A stretch of DNA of 64,000 nucleotides from VSJD01 sp041653875 (GCA_041653875.1 JBAZEM010000004.1:62001-126000); one strand, 5' to 3'. Positions 8,901-17,061 are shown, numbered from the stretch's first letter. Translations and numbers: made by a program. Notes: generated from the sequence alone by a model not told the origin.

Positions 8901-9768
8901 CGGCCTGGCGCTGGCCGGCGATCTCGCGTTCGATGTCGCTCAAGCCGTCGCGCAGGGTTTCGCCCTGCTGTTCGTGGCGCTGGATATCCTGCTGGAGCGT
9001 TTCGATGGTTGTGTTCAGGGCCGCCAGGGTGGCGTCCATGCCGGAGAGTTCAGCGGCGATCCCTTGAAGTTTTTCGCGGGACAGAAAGATGTCCAGCCGG
9101 CGCAGTTCATCGAACAGCGTCCGGTAGCGGGCGGCCTTGCCGGCCTGGCGTTGGAGCGAGATGATCTGGCGCTTGACTTCCTTGATGATGTCGGCCAGGC
9201 GCAAGAGGTTGTTTTCGGTCTGCTCCAGCTTGCGCAGGGCCTCGCGCTTGTCGGTCTTGAACTTGGTGATGCCGCTGGCTTCCTCGAAGACCTCGCGCCG
9301 GTCATCCGGGCGCGCCCGCAGGATCAGGTCGATGCGGCCCTGCTCCATCAGCGAATAGGAGTTCGTGCCGATGCCCGTATCCATGAACAGCCGCTGGATG
9401 TCCTTGAGACGGCAGGGTGTTTTATTGATGAAGTACTGGCCCTCGCCGGTATGGAACACGCGGCGGGTAACGGTGATTTCGTGGTACTCCGTGCCCAGGG
9501 TTTTCTCGCAGTCGGTAAAGGTCAGGCTCACTTCCGCCATGTTCAACGGCTTGCGGGACTCTGTGCCGCCGAAAATGCAATCTTCCATTTTGGAGCCGCG
9601 CAAAAGCCGCGCGCTCTGCTCGCCCAGGACCCAGCGGATAGCATCCGAAATATTGCTCTTGCCACAGCCATTTGGCCCGACAATGGCGGTAATTCCTTCG
9701 CCGAATTCGAGCGACGTCCGGTCCGCAAAACTCTTAAATCCAACCAGTTCAAGACTTTTTAAATGCAC
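5950..9768 (-). CDS. smc: Chromosome segregation ATPase SMC
   Basis: The 1272-residue protein has the full SMC layout. Walker A GPNGCGKSN is at residues 31-39, long coiled-coil arms flank a hinge in the middle, and the C-terminal head carries the LLSGGES signature and Walker B FCLLDELDAALDD. SMC condenses DNA and helps segregate chromosomes with ScpA and ScpB, which are not in the window. The start is GTG with GAGG five bases upstream. It is about 90 residues longer than usual because of a low-complexity C-terminal tail that includes a tandem repeat (LAKTEALAKTEALAKTEA). A convincing promoter lies about 50 bp upstream. Confidence 0.96.
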   Translation of the reverse strand: MHLKSLELVGFKSFADRTSLEFGEGITAIVGPNGCGKSNISDAIRWVLGEQSARLLRGSKMEDCIFGGTESRKPLNMAEVSLTFTDCEKTLGTEYHEITVTRRVFHTGEGQYFINKTPCRLKDIQRLFMDTGIGTNSYSLMEQGRIDLILRARPDDRREVFEEASGITKFKTDKREALRKLEQTENNLLRLADIIKEVKRQIISLQRQAGKAARYRTLFDELRRLDIFLSREKLQGIAAELSGMDATLAALNTTIETLQQDIQRHEQQGETLRDGLSDIEREIAGQRQADMEMQTALERMRQEVEINRHRIRELEDLILRDSRDVAGLTQELDNDRRALAQSQAQLKEVSEKLKTAEDDLLAKSRINAQHEQTMDQTKQDVQKMQGEMLEIDDRHSRLQNELHQMENADRHIVSRRERCAAEQANLKLVLENHAKRLDESAQTMKALTDAVDDADQNLKTLLSDRERLAADGKERENRRSANQSQSAALTAQIALLTKSLAEKSEFSDSVKQVLNDPAALGLDGACVLGALADQITAEPEYTQALEAVLRMWLDAVVVTDAACARGLIRRLAADPQGSICLLAARAPEVADESAAPVISAEALLEHVTAAEAVRPLLRRLLRQVWVIDSIEALPPVIPSKAVYVTRQGALVRDDGACELYHGDARIRNPLAQRHQVAALQETLSGLNTAAGVLTGELDAIALRQTALDAAIQQARAALEEKRQGLARREGEQELVLRQTNQVRDNLETVTYELRELEKQGSSPERKSAMIAEMDACRARRGEIKLMMETRNRDLATLDHDHKQMSNLLLAANVCAAQYRQAVEHLLSQHQPLGNRIAQAEATIRERAARVAEYRSAIEALKQAVADAQRKIPEIEAGLKTQAERMQALQEKRERQQIEFKTLDEQVKKRRVDLDAQRARKNELTVKCAEARMKHEHILERVAGDYRLTADAIQAEPEPEWSEGARPAAEVMESQVAELRAKIESMGPVNTGAIDEYKQLQERFDFLTQQQDDLVKSKQQLMDLIRKINQTTTEMFSKTFAQINENFQAMFHQLFGGGTAKLILTDEEDILECGIEVYARPPGKRLQSISLLSGGESTMTAVALLFSIYMVKPSPFCLLDELDAALDDSNIHRFVKVLKGFLNQSQFLVITHNRSTISAAATLYGVTMEADKVSRIMSMRFKEHHHAEAPRDKSDARRQTPDAGPEKTEDGQTTELSGDVSGEALAKTEALAKTEALAKTEALSKAEASREPAAEPAAVEGPQTGYPAPDTTG
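6043..6106. repeat. 18-bp tandem repeat in the smc 3' end
   Basis: The plus strand shows about three and a half copies of AAGGCTTCCGTCTTCGCT. On the coding strand this gives the six-residue unit ALAKTE (last copy ALSKAE). Because 18 is a multiple of three, the copy number can vary without a frameshift. Confidence 0.85.
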
Positions 9769-9818
9769 AATTTCCTCGCCAAATTAGCTCTTTCACAACA
9801 ACAGCTAAAATTTATGAC

Positions 9819-9847
9819 ACTATAGCAAGTGGAGTAAAACAACACAA
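9819..9847 (-). promoter_or_regulatory. Putative sigma-70 promoter for smc
   Basis: On the minus strand TTGTGT (-35) and TATAGT (-10) are separated by exactly 17 bases. The -10 box lies about 50 bases before the smc GTG. Four and five of six bases match the consensus. Confidence 0.5.
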
Positions 9848-9864
9848 CCACAATCTGTAGTGAT

Positions 9865-10422
9865 TTACGCTCCCGAAGCCCCACCGGGGTTATTTATATC
9901 CAGCGCGGAAAAAGGATTGCCCAGGGGGGTGGCGGGACGCTGAGATGCCGGCCGCGAGCGCAACGCCTGTTCGATCCGGACGAGGGTCTCGTTCAATCGA
10001 TCGAGGAATACGGAACAAGCCATGGTTTCGGCGCCGGCCCCTTCCGTGGTTTCGCGTTCGAGCCGGTCGGAGGTGACCACCACGATCCGGCCCGCGATTG
10101 CGGACTTGCCCGCCAGTCCGGTCTGAAACACGAGCTGTTCAATGACCGTATCGGCCGTTTTATCGCGGGGAGAAAACAAGACTTCCACGATCGAACTTTC
10201 CTGTTCATCGGGCCCATCGCCGGAGTGGCCATCGAAAACCACCGTGATGCGCTCTGCCAGAATGCCGACCGTTTTTTCCAGCATTTGAACGAGGCGCCGC
10301 CGCTTGCCGTCCAGGTCGCGCGGCAACCAGTCTGTCCGGTCACCAGAACTGCGATCTCCAATTCGGCAATGACCGGTTCGGTGGATCAGGTTATAGCCGT
10401 CAATAATCAGCCACTCGATCAT
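9865..10422 (-). CDS. YacP-like NYN domain protein
   Basis: A 185-residue NYN (PIN-like) domain protein of the YacP/DUF901 family. It starts MIEWLIIDGYN, has the acidic VVFDGHSG motif in the middle and VVVTSDRLERE later, supplying the Asp residues expected of a metal-dependent RNase fold. Rae1/YacP of Bacillus cleaves ribosome-associated mRNA, so an RNA-processing role is plausible. The start is chosen at the IDGYN-proximal Met; an upstream in-frame Met would overlap the parvulin gene. It lies 28 bp downstream of that gene, suggesting one transcript. Confidence 0.85.
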   Translation of the reverse strand: MIEWLIIDGYNLIHRTGHCRIGDRSSGDRTDWLPRDLDGKRRRLVQMLEKTVGILAERITVVFDGHSGDGPDEQESSIVEVLFSPRDKTADTVIEQLVFQTGLAGKSAIAGRIVVVTSDRLERETTEGAGAETMACSVFLDRLNETLVRIEQALRSRPASQRPATPLGNPFSALDINNPGGASGA

Positions 10423-10450
10423 GGAAACCTCGAACGATTCCACAGTGGAG

Positions 10451-10732
10451 TTACTCGGTTCGGCTGGTAATTTCAATCAGATGAAACCCGAATTGGGTCT
10501 GCACCGGACCGTGCACCTTGCCAATGGCATCGCTGAAGACAACCTGGTCAAATTCCTTGACCATCTGGCCCTTGGAAAATGTGCCCAAGTCGCCCCCCTG
10601 CTTCCCGGAAGGACATTGGGAATGTTTTTGGGCCATGGCGGCGAAATCCGCTCCGGCTTCAATTTGTTTTTTAAGGGCTTCACATTCATGTTGCGTGCGG
10701 ACCAGGATATGACGCGCGGCGGCTTTAGTCAT
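10451..10732 (-). CDS. Parvulin-type peptidyl-prolyl isomerase
   Basis: The 93-residue protein is a single free-standing parvulin domain of the PpiC kind. Visible motifs are ARHILV at the start, ADFAAMAQKHSQCPSG, GGDLGTFSKGQM and the closing VQTQFGFHLIEI. It isomerises proline peptide bonds and, without a signal peptide, probably acts in the cytoplasm. ATG at 10732 is preferred over the Met at 10789, which lies in poorly coding sequence. It is followed closely by the NYN gene. Confidence 0.92.
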   Translation of the reverse strand: MTKAAARHILVRTQHECEALKKQIEAGADFAAMAQKHSQCPSGKQGGDLGTFSKGQMVKEFDQVVFSDAIGKVHGPVQTQFGFHLIEITSRTE

Positions 10733-10867
10733 GGAATTCTGCCTTTCTTTAAAAAACAGCTCTGTCTTGCTCGATTCACGAATCATCAACCGTTATCCAT
10801 TGGCCATCGATTTGGCCAACCTGTCGATGCGATCGATAGGCGCCAATATACCATTCGCCGGCTTGAA

Positions 10868-12073
10868 TCAAAATTTATAAATCATCGCGCCCTGGAAGCG
10901 GTTGTCGGGGGCCGCCGACTGAGCCTTGTAGGACGTCGTCAGGTAACCGTACTCGAAGGCCGCCGTGACGGCGGAAGTGATCTTGTAATAAACGCTGGTT
11001 AACAGAATCTGCTCCTTCGAACGGTTGCCGGCGCTAAGGTCCTGGTTATCCGGATCGTCTATACCGAACGACAGGTTCCAATTCAGCTTGTCGGTCAGAT
11101 CGGTTATCAACTGAATATAGCCGCCCCGGGCGCCGATGCCCTTCTGCAACGTCTTATTAATCCCCTGCCCTATGCCGCCATAATATGTGTCGAGGTTCTT
11201 GCCCTGCCAGATGGCGCCCTGCAAGGCGACCTTCTCATGCAACGGCAGGAACAGACTGCCGATCACCGACCAGGTATTGTAATCCTTGACATCGTCAGCC
11301 ACGACCGCGTTGCTGACGGTTGAATCGACCGTTTCATTGCCCCAGTGGCCGGATACGCTGAGCTTGGCCGCCTTGGCCGCCAAAAGCGGGGTTTCCAAGC
11401 AAACATTGTACTGCACGGAAGGATAGCCGGAATCGGCGCCGTCGTCCTGCATGCCGCCGTCGATATCCTCGCCGATCGTGCGGGCCGCGGCCACCTTGGC
11501 CACCAGTTTGGTTTTATCATGGAGCGGGATATCCTGGGTTACGCGGAATTGCGGCCGGCGCAGGCCAAGCGCGCCGTTGTCGGCCAGGATGGCGATGTTC
11601 ACCGTTTTCGGAATGACGGTCATGAAAGTGTCCCAGTCCTGGCCGGCGCGCACCGCCGTCCCCGACGACGGCATGGCCAAATCCAAATAAGCCAGGCGCA
11701 TGCGCAGGTTGGGGGAATTCTGCGAGCCGCCGTTGCCGTAGAAATCCACTTCTACTTTACCGGTGGTTTTCAGGTTTTCGATATCCGGACCGGTCAACTC
11801 CAGGCCCAACCTGGTTTCCCGCGCGGTCATGTTAAATTCATTGTCGCTCGCGCCATTGACTTTCGGCAGGACATAATACAACGCGTCGCCGGCCGAAATT
11901 TTCTGCGTGTCATAGGCCGCATCCAGTTTGACATAGCCATAGACCTTGAGTGTCAGCAAGGGGCCTTCACTATCGGCGCCCGGCGCCGGAATCTTAACCT
12001 CGACCCCCGCCGCCGCAATCGCCGTCAACCCCGCCGCCGCGATGCCCATCAGGATGCCAGTCCGATTGTTCAT
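10868..12073 (-). CDS. Outer-membrane porin, DcaP-like
   Basis: A 401-residue secreted protein. A signal peptide (NNRTGILMGIAAAGLTAIAAA) is followed by a first strand LKVYGYVKLDAAYDT, typical of DcaP-like porins, then many alternating strands with Gly and aromatic turns. It ends in Phe (AMIYKF), the usual signal for outer-membrane insertion. It probably forms a beta-barrel channel for small molecules; the substrate is unknown. ATG at 12073 is supported by GAGG and the signal peptide. A strong promoter lies at 12132-12160. Confidence 0.8.
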   Translation of the reverse strand: MNNRTGILMGIAAAGLTAIAAAGVEVKIPAPGADSEGPLLTLKVYGYVKLDAAYDTQKISAGDALYYVLPKVNGASDNEFNMTARETRLGLELTGPDIENLKTTGKVEVDFYGNGGSQNSPNLRMRLAYLDLAMPSSGTAVRAGQDWDTFMTVIPKTVNIAILADNGALGLRRPQFRVTQDIPLHDKTKLVAKVAAARTIGEDIDGGMQDDGADSGYPSVQYNVCLETPLLAAKAAKLSVSGHWGNETVDSTVSNAVVADDVKDYNTWSVIGSLFLPLHEKVALQGAIWQGKNLDTYYGGIGQGINKTLQKGIGARGGYIQLITDLTDKLNWNLSFGIDDPDNQDLSAGNRSKEQILLTSVYYKITSAVTAAFEYGYLTTSYKAQSAAPDNRFQGAMIYKF

Positions 12074-12131
12074 GTCGCGATCGCCTCGTTGGTGTTTATG
12101 ACCCACGCCCCGATGCCCGTAACTGCTCGCG

Positions 12132-12160
12132 TTTATATATATGGCGCATGTCGCCGTCAA
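12132..12160 (-). promoter_or_regulatory. Strong putative sigma-70 promoter for the porin
   Basis: On the minus strand TTGACG and TATAAA are spaced by 17 bases, with AT-rich sequence just upstream of the -35 box. It would give a leader of about 50 bases before the porin start at 12073. Confidence 0.6.
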
Positions 12161-12185
12161 TCCGAATTCTGATTTTTTATTTTGC

Positions 12186-12214
12186 TTGACGCTTATCGGC
12201 AAGCTTGCCATATT
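12186..12214 (+). promoter_or_regulatory. Putative promoter for the small basic protein gene
   Basis: TTGACG and CATATT are separated by 17 bases on the plus strand. Transcription would begin only about five bases before the ATG at 12226, so the message may be nearly leaderless; no Shine-Dalgarno is visible. It diverges from the porin promoter. Confidence 0.35.
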
Positions 12215-12225
12215 GCACGCCACTT

Positions 12226-12375
12226 ATGGGACAACAATTACGATCTCGAATAAAACGGCAACGGCGGGGACGCTGGATTGAGCGCAAGAAAAAGGCCGCG
12301 CATTTGGCGGCCAAGAGCAAGTCCAAGACAGCCCCGGCGCCCGCGCCGGCTTCCGCTGTGCCCGCCAAAGTCTAA
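12226..12375 (+). CDS. Small, highly basic protein (MGQQLR type)
   Basis: ATG at 12226 opens 49 codons ending TAA at 12373-12375. The protein begins MGQQLRSRIKRQRRGRW, continues with a Lys-rich stretch and ends in an Ala/Pro tail. Eighteen Arg or Lys residues in the first 35 suggest RNA or DNA binding, in the manner of small ribosome-associated proteins. I recall similar short MGQ-type basic ORFs in PVC bacteria but cannot verify homology here. It is divergent from the porin and lies 44 bp before the CsgG-like gene. Confidence 0.5.
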   Translation: MGQQLRSRIKRQRRGRWIERKKKAAHLAAKSKSKTAPAPAPASAVPAKV

Positions 12376-12419
12376 ATCCGCCAATCGGCAGGCAGCCTCC
12401 GCCGCAAGACGGTTACGGA

Positions 12420-13382
12420 ATGGAACCAGCCATGAGGGCCAAGGGTTGCGCCAGGTTTCTGCCCATTGTCATCGTGACTATGGGTCTTGTTTCATTTTCC
12501 GGATGCCTGTCGTTCCCGCGCGCACTCCCCCCATTGCCGGCCGACGCCATCAAGCCGGTTGTGGCCGTGACAACGTTCCGCAACGAAACGGGGTTTTCAG
12601 GGCAGTGGGAACTGGGCCGTGGTGTTCCGGACCTGCTCGTTTCCGAACTTCTGCAAACAAAGCGGGTTGTGGTGGTGGATCGCCAAAACCTGCCGGAAGT
12701 GGTCGGCGAGATTAACAAGCAAGGCAACGAGCTGTTTCGCAAGGAAGACGGCGTCACGCGCGGCCGCCTGAAAAACGCGCGCTATCTCATCCGCGGGGTC
12801 ATCACCGATTTCACGCAAGTCGGCAACACCACGGGCTGGTTCCGCTCCTCGAAGACCGAGGCCGGCATCTGGGGCGCCCGCGCCCTGGTGATGATCAACC
12901 TGACGATTATCGATGTCGAGAGCGGCGAAGTGCTCTGCTCCGTCCCGGCCGAAGGCAGCGCCTACGCCTCGTTCTACTGGGCAAAATTCAATTACAAGGA
13001 CGTGTCCTTCGGCGGCGACGCCTTTTTCAAGACCCCCATCGGCGCGGCCACCCGCGAAGCCATCCAGCAGGCGGTGCGTGAAATCATGCGGCATCTGCCC
13101 CTGACCACCTGGCGCGCGCGCATCGCGGAAGCCGCCGCGACTTCGGTCATCATCAACGGCGGCGATAATTTTTGCGTCCAAACGAACACTGTTTTCAACG
13201 TGCGCGAATCCGGCCGAACCATCACCGACCCCACCACCGGCAATATCATCGATTACATCGCGGGCAACGTAGTCGGCCAGGTCCGCGTCACGCAGGTGCG
13301 GCCGCAAGCCGCGGAGGGAACAATCGTTTCCGGCAAAGCCAAACGCGGCGATTTTTTGGAGCGCACCGATTTGAGCCGCTGA
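12420..13382 (+). CDS. CsgG-family lipoprotein
   Basis: A 320-residue lipoprotein: hydrophobic signal peptide with lipobox SFSGC (Cys29), then the CsgG-like core with PVVAVTTFRNETG, VPDLLVSELLQTKRVVVVDR and RYLIRGVITDF. CsgG proteins form outer-membrane pores for curli subunits, but many homologues in other phyla are only anchored, so the export role is not assured. No other curli genes are visible nearby. An alternative start is Met at 12432. The C-terminal part (NVVGQVRVTQVRPQAAEG) is also family-like. Confidence 0.85.
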   Translation: MEPAMRAKGCARFLPIVIVTMGLVSFSGCLSFPRALPPLPADAIKPVVAVTTFRNETGFSGQWELGRGVPDLLVSELLQTKRVVVVDRQNLPEVVGEINKQGNELFRKEDGVTRGRLKNARYLIRGVITDFTQVGNTTGWFRSSKTEAGIWGARALVMINLTIIDVESGEVLCSVPAEGSAYASFYWAKFNYKDVSFGGDAFFKTPIGAATREAIQQAVREIMRHLPLTTWRARIAEAAATSVIINGGDNFCVQTNTVFNVRESGRTITDPTTGNIIDYIAGNVVGQVRVTQVRPQAAEGTIVSGKAKRGDFLERTDLSR

Positions 13383-13385
13383 ATA

Positions 13386-14402
13386 TCAGAGCAAAGCGCC
13401 CTGCTGATTTTTCGGTTTCAGCCCCAGCCGCTGGTAACACAAATCCGTGGCCATGCGCCCCTGGGGGGTGCGCTTGAGGTAGCCTTCCTGGATCAGGTAA
13501 GGCTCGTAAACTTCCTCCAGAGTGTCGGGTTCTTCCCCGACGGAGACGGCCAGCGAACTAATTCCCACCGGACCGCCCGCAAATTTCTCGACGATCACCC
13601 GCAAGAGGCGCTTGTCCATCTCGTCGAGCCCGTGCTTGTCGATGTCCAACATGGTCAGGGCCCGGTCGGCGATGGTATGCGCGATTTTATTGTTGGCCTT
13701 GACCTGGGCGTAATCGCGCACCCAGCGCAGGAGGTTGTTGGCGATCCGCGGTGTGCCGCGCGCGCGCCCGGCGATTTCGCCGGCGCCGGGATTGTCGATA
13801 TCCACGTTCAGAATGCGGGCCGAACGCCGGATAATATCGCCCAACTCGTCGGCGCGATAATAATCCAAGCGGCAATTCATGCCGAAACGCGTGCGCAAGG
13901 GCGCCGACAACAACCCGCTGCGGGTCGTCGCGCCGATGAGGGTGAACTTGGGCAAATTAAGCCGCACCGAACGCGCATGCGGCCCCTGATCGATCATGAT
14001 ATCGATGACAAAATCCTCCATGGCCGAATAGAGGTACTCCTCCACCGATTTTTGCATGCGGTGAATTTCGTCGATGAAGATGATGTCGCCGCGCTCGGCG
14101 CTGGTAAGCAAGCCCGCCAAGTCCCCCGGCTTTTCGATCACCGGCCCGGAGGTCGCCCGCAGGTTGACGCCCATGGCGTCGGCCAGAATATAGGCCAGCG
14201 TCGTTTTTCCCAGGCCCGGCGGGCCGGAAAGCAGGACATGATCCAAGACATCCTGGCGGCCACGGGCCGCTTCCACAAACAGTTCCAAGCGCTCCTTGAC
14301 TTTGGGCTGCCCGACAAAGTCGCGGAACTTGTTCGGCCGCAGGCTGAGATCCAGCGCCGGGTCCTTCTTGTTGAGAACTTCCGTTTTCGGGCGTTCGGTC
14401 AT
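13386..14402 (-). CDS. ruvB: Holliday junction helicase subunit RuvB
   Basis: The 338-residue protein matches RuvB over its length: LRPNKFRDFVGQ, Walker A GPPGLGKTT (60-68), Walker B DIIFIDEIHR (106-115), sensor-like LIGATTRSGLL, and the C-terminal winged helix GPVGISSLAVSVGEEPDTLEEVYEPYL. With RuvA it drives branch migration during recombinational repair; ruvA and ruvC are not adjacent. ATG at 14402 is chosen because the upstream extension is encoded by a heptad repeat. Its stop is 3 bp from the convergent CsgG-like stop. Confidence 0.97.
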   Translation of the reverse strand: MTERPKTEVLNKKDPALDLSLRPNKFRDFVGQPKVKERLELFVEAARGRQDVLDHVLLSGPPGLGKTTLAYILADAMGVNLRATSGPVIEKPGDLAGLLTSAERGDIIFIDEIHRMQKSVEEYLYSAMEDFVIDIMIDQGPHARSVRLNLPKFTLIGATTRSGLLSAPLRTRFGMNCRLDYYRADELGDIIRRSARILNVDIDNPGAGEIAGRARGTPRIANNLLRWVRDYAQVKANNKIAHTIADRALTMLDIDKHGLDEMDKRLLRVIVEKFAGGPVGISSLAVSVGEEPDTLEEVYEPYLIQEGYLKRTPQGRMATDLCYQRLGLKPKNQQGALL

Positions 14403-14417
14403 GGGGAGCTTAAAAAC

Positions 14418-14489
14418 CGTTCTTGATTCCTGGTTCTTCGTTCTTGGTTTATTCGGGACGAAGAACGGCGAACAAAGAACCAAAAACTC
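14418..14489. repeat. Heptad array, two inverted arms
   Basis: Left arm units such as GGTTCTT, CGTTCTT and GGTTTAT face right arm units GAAGAAC, GGCGAAC and AAAGAAC. Both arms have a 7-nt period and could pair. The array fills the gap between glyS and ruvB. Confidence 0.75.
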
Positions 14490-14496
14490 TTTGATT

Positions 14497-15927
14497 TCAT
14501 TCCAACGTTTTCGACAGATGGTCCGGCAAGTCCGCAATGGCCAGCCGGATCTGTTTCATGGAATCGCGATCGCGCAGGGTGACGGTGTTGTCGGTCAGGG
14601 TGTCGAAATCGATCGTCACGCCGTAGGGGGTTCCGATCTCGTCCTGGCGACGATAGCGCCGGCCGATGGCGCCGGTCAAATCCCAAAAACAGTTCCAGCG
14701 CTTTTGCAGGAGGTCGAACACTTCGCGGCCCTTGGCCACGAGTTCGGGCTTGTTTTTCAGGAGCGGAAACACGGCCACCTTGATGGGCGCCATGCAAGGC
14801 GCAAAACGCAGGACTGTGCGCAGTTCGTAACCGGCCGGCACGGGTTTGCCCGGCTCGGCCTCGATCGTTTCTCCGGCAGTAGCGCCGGCGGGCACCCATT
14901 CCTCGCGGTAGGCCTCGCACAGGATCGCCAGCGCGATGCGATCCACGCCGGCCGAAGGCTCCACGACGTGGGGCACAAATTTTTCCTTGGTCTCCGGGTC
15001 AAAATATTCCAAACTCTTCCCGCTGACTTTCTGGTGCCGGCTCAAATCGAAATCGCCGCGCGCGGCAATTCCTTCCAGCTCCTGCATGCCGAACGGGAAA
15101 TCGTACATGACGTCCACGCAGGCGCTGGCGTAATGGGCCAATTCGTCCTTGCCGTAAACATACTGCTGAAGACTTTCCGCCGGCAGACCGATGCGCTCAT
15201 ACCAGGCCATGCGTTCCTTGACCCAGTAGGAATGCCACTCGGCATCCGTGCCGGGCTTGATAAAATATTCCAACTCCATCTGTTCGAACTCGCGCGAGCG
15301 AAAGGTGAAATTACGCGGATTGATTTCGTTGCGAAAAGCCTTGCCGACCTGGGCGATGCCGAACGGTATCTTTTGGCGCGCCGTCGCCAGGACGTTGGCA
15401 AACTGCACAAAGATGCCTTGCGCCGTTTCCGGCCGCAGGTAAGCCACGGACGAGCCTTCCTCCACCGGACCGACAAAGGTTTTGAACATGAGATTGAAGG
15501 CCCGCGGCGCGGTCAGGTCTTTCGACCCACACCCCGAGCACTTGACGCCCGCCGGCAGTTCGAATCCTTTTTCGGTTTTGACCAGCTTGGCGCCCTGTTC
15601 CTCGCAGAGCATGTCGGCCCGGAAACGCTTGCGGCAGGCCTTGCAGTCCACCATGGGATCGGAGAAACTGGAGATGTGCCCGGAGGCTTCCCAGACCTTG
15701 GGGTGCATGATGATGGAACTATCCAGCCCGACGATATTTTCACGGCGGTGGACGATATCGCGCCACCAAGCCTCGCGAATATTGCGTTTGAGTTCACAGC
15801 CCAGCGGCCCGTAATCCCAGAACCCATTGATCCCGTCGTAAATTTCCGAGCTTTGGAAGATGAACCCGCGCCGCTTGCACAGCGACACGAGCGCATCCAT
15901 GGAAACCTTGTGTTGATTGCGTTGCAT
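14497..15927 (-). CDS. glyS: Glycyl-tRNA synthetase, single-chain type
   Basis: The 476-residue class II synthetase belongs to the dimeric (eukaryote/archaea/Gram-positive-like) type rather than the tetrameric type. Evidence includes GFIFQSSEIYDGINGFWDYGPLG at the start, RPETAQGIFVQFANV, FRNEINPRNFTFRSREFEQMELEYF (motif 2 region), and the anticodon domain near APIKVAVFPLLKNK. Four CxxC-type cysteines (CKAC, CSGC) suggest a zinc-binding insertion. It charges tRNA-Gly. The gene starts with ATG at 15927, about 120 bp from the divergent initiator tRNA. Confidence 0.96.
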   Translation of the reverse strand: MQRNQHKVSMDALVSLCKRRGFIFQSSEIYDGINGFWDYGPLGCELKRNIREAWWRDIVHRRENIVGLDSSIIMHPKVWEASGHISSFSDPMVDCKACRKRFRADMLCEEQGAKLVKTEKGFELPAGVKCSGCGSKDLTAPRAFNLMFKTFVGPVEEGSSVAYLRPETAQGIFVQFANVLATARQKIPFGIAQVGKAFRNEINPRNFTFRSREFEQMELEYFIKPGTDAEWHSYWVKERMAWYERIGLPAESLQQYVYGKDELAHYASACVDVMYDFPFGMQELEGIAARGDFDLSRHQKVSGKSLEYFDPETKEKFVPHVVEPSAGVDRIALAILCEAYREEWVPAGATAGETIEAEPGKPVPAGYELRTVLRFAPCMAPIKVAVFPLLKNKPELVAKGREVFDLLQKRWNCFWDLTGAIGRRYRRQDEIGTPYGVTIDFDTLTDNTVTLRDRDSMKQIRLAIADLPDHLSKTLE

Positions 15928-16045
15928 AGCCCAATACGATGTCCTAAGATTGTCGCGCGGTCAAGGTGAAAACCGATTTTTTTAGAGAAAAAAAAGATTT
16001 CTGTTGCATTAAAAGCAAGCCGTGATAGGATGCACTCGTTTTGAC

Positions 16046-16119
<74 letters not shown>

Positions 16120-16277
16120 CCCCATTTGAAGACCGGGCCAAACGTTCCGTTCCGGCCCATAACCTAAGTTGCGGTCGCCTCTCCGTTTTTGTCATCGGCA
16201 ATTCGTGGTTCCCGCCAGATACGATCCGCCTGAGGATGCGATTTCTTTGCGTTGGACTGTAGAGAATTTGTCCAGAA

Positions 16278-16354
16278 TGGTCGGGGCGAGGAGATTTGAA
16301 CTCCTGACCTTTTGCACCCCAAGCAAACGCGCTACCAGTCTGCGCTACGCCCCG
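16278..16354 (-). tRNA. tRNA-Pro (GGG)
   Basis: On the minus strand CGGGGCG pairs with CGCCCCG. The anticodon loop TTGGGGT gives GGG. The discriminator base is A, and CCA is encoded at 16278-16280. Confidence 0.93.
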
Positions 16355-16522
16355 GAAAAAAGCGGCACGGAATCGGATGGGGATTTTGTTGAATTGCCCG
16401 AAACACTATCAGGTCGTCGGGAGACTGTCAATTAGCGAAATTCACGATTCTGCCATAATTTTTCTGTCGCGATAATCTGCTTGCAATTGATTCCGAATCG
16501 GATATTTTCTGTGCCTTCCGGT

Positions 16523-16599
16523 GTACCTGTAGCTCAACTGGACAGAGCATCTGACTACGGATCAGAAGGTTGCAGGTTCAACTCCTGCCAGGTACGCCA
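16523..16599 (+). tRNA. tRNA-Arg (ACG)
   Basis: GTACCTG pairs with CAGGTAC, and the anticodon loop CTACGGA gives ACG, which is normally deaminated to ICG. The discriminator is G, followed by an encoded CCA. Confidence 0.93.
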
Positions 16600-16759
16600 C
16601 GCCGCCCGACCTGACAGATGATGCCGCATCGCGATTTGAAGCAATATCCACGGGGGGTTGCTCGTGGTAAGCCGCGATCTTCTTCGTGACAGCAAGCGCC
16701 CCGTTTTGACCGCCCCGGACTAAACTTTGTGACAATATGTGTGCAAGTGGTTCCTCAAT

Positions 16760-16787
16760 CTTATTAGCTATTCTTAGGAGTGAACCC
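16760..16787 (+). repeat. 28-bp imperfect direct repeat, copy 1
   Basis: CTTATTAGCTATTCTTAGGA followed by GTGAACCC. It matches 24 of 28 bases of 17034-17061 in the same orientation; the two copies bracket the broken epimerase gene. Confidence 0.6.
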
Positions 16788-17025
16788 AAAAGAGCGGCCA
16801 AATGCACAACCGCATCCACCCCTTGCATGGCGCCTTGCACCGCCGCCGGATCGGTCACATCGCCAAGGCGCGCCTCGACGTTACTGTCCGGCGTCCGTCT
16901 TCCGGCCTGTCCAGCGACAGCGTCCGGACATGATACCCGGCTGCGGATAATGTATCGACCACACGCGGCCCCACCGCGCCGGTTACGCCGGTGACAAGAA
17001 CAGTTGCGCCGTTTGAAATATTCAT
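16788..17025 (-). pseudogene. Broken NAD-dependent epimerase/dehydratase
   Basis: From ATG at 17025 the minus strand reads NGATVLVTGVTGAVGPRVVD and AAGYHVRTLSLDRP, the NAD-binding start of an extended SDR epimerase. The frame then ends at a stop. The continuation NVEARLGDVTDPAAVQGAMQ GVDAVVHLAALL is in another frame, so there is a frameshift near 16880-16900. Similarity stops abruptly at about 16788, exactly where a 28-bp repeat begins. Only about 80 of 300 expected residues remain. The rest of 16600-17300 shows no gene. Confidence 0.75.
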
Positions 17026-17033
17026 ATTGTCCG

Positions 17034-17061
17034 CTTATTTGCTATTATTAGGACTGACCCC
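17034..17061 (+). repeat. 28-bp imperfect direct repeat, copy 2
   Basis: CTTATTTGCTATTATTAGGA followed by CTGACCCC, the partner of 16760-16787, just upstream of the pseudogene start. Confidence 0.6.

Noticed and set aside
6214..9762. Very long plus-strand open frames opposite smc
   Set aside because: They are shadows of a GC-rich gene; the minus strand has complete SMC motifs.
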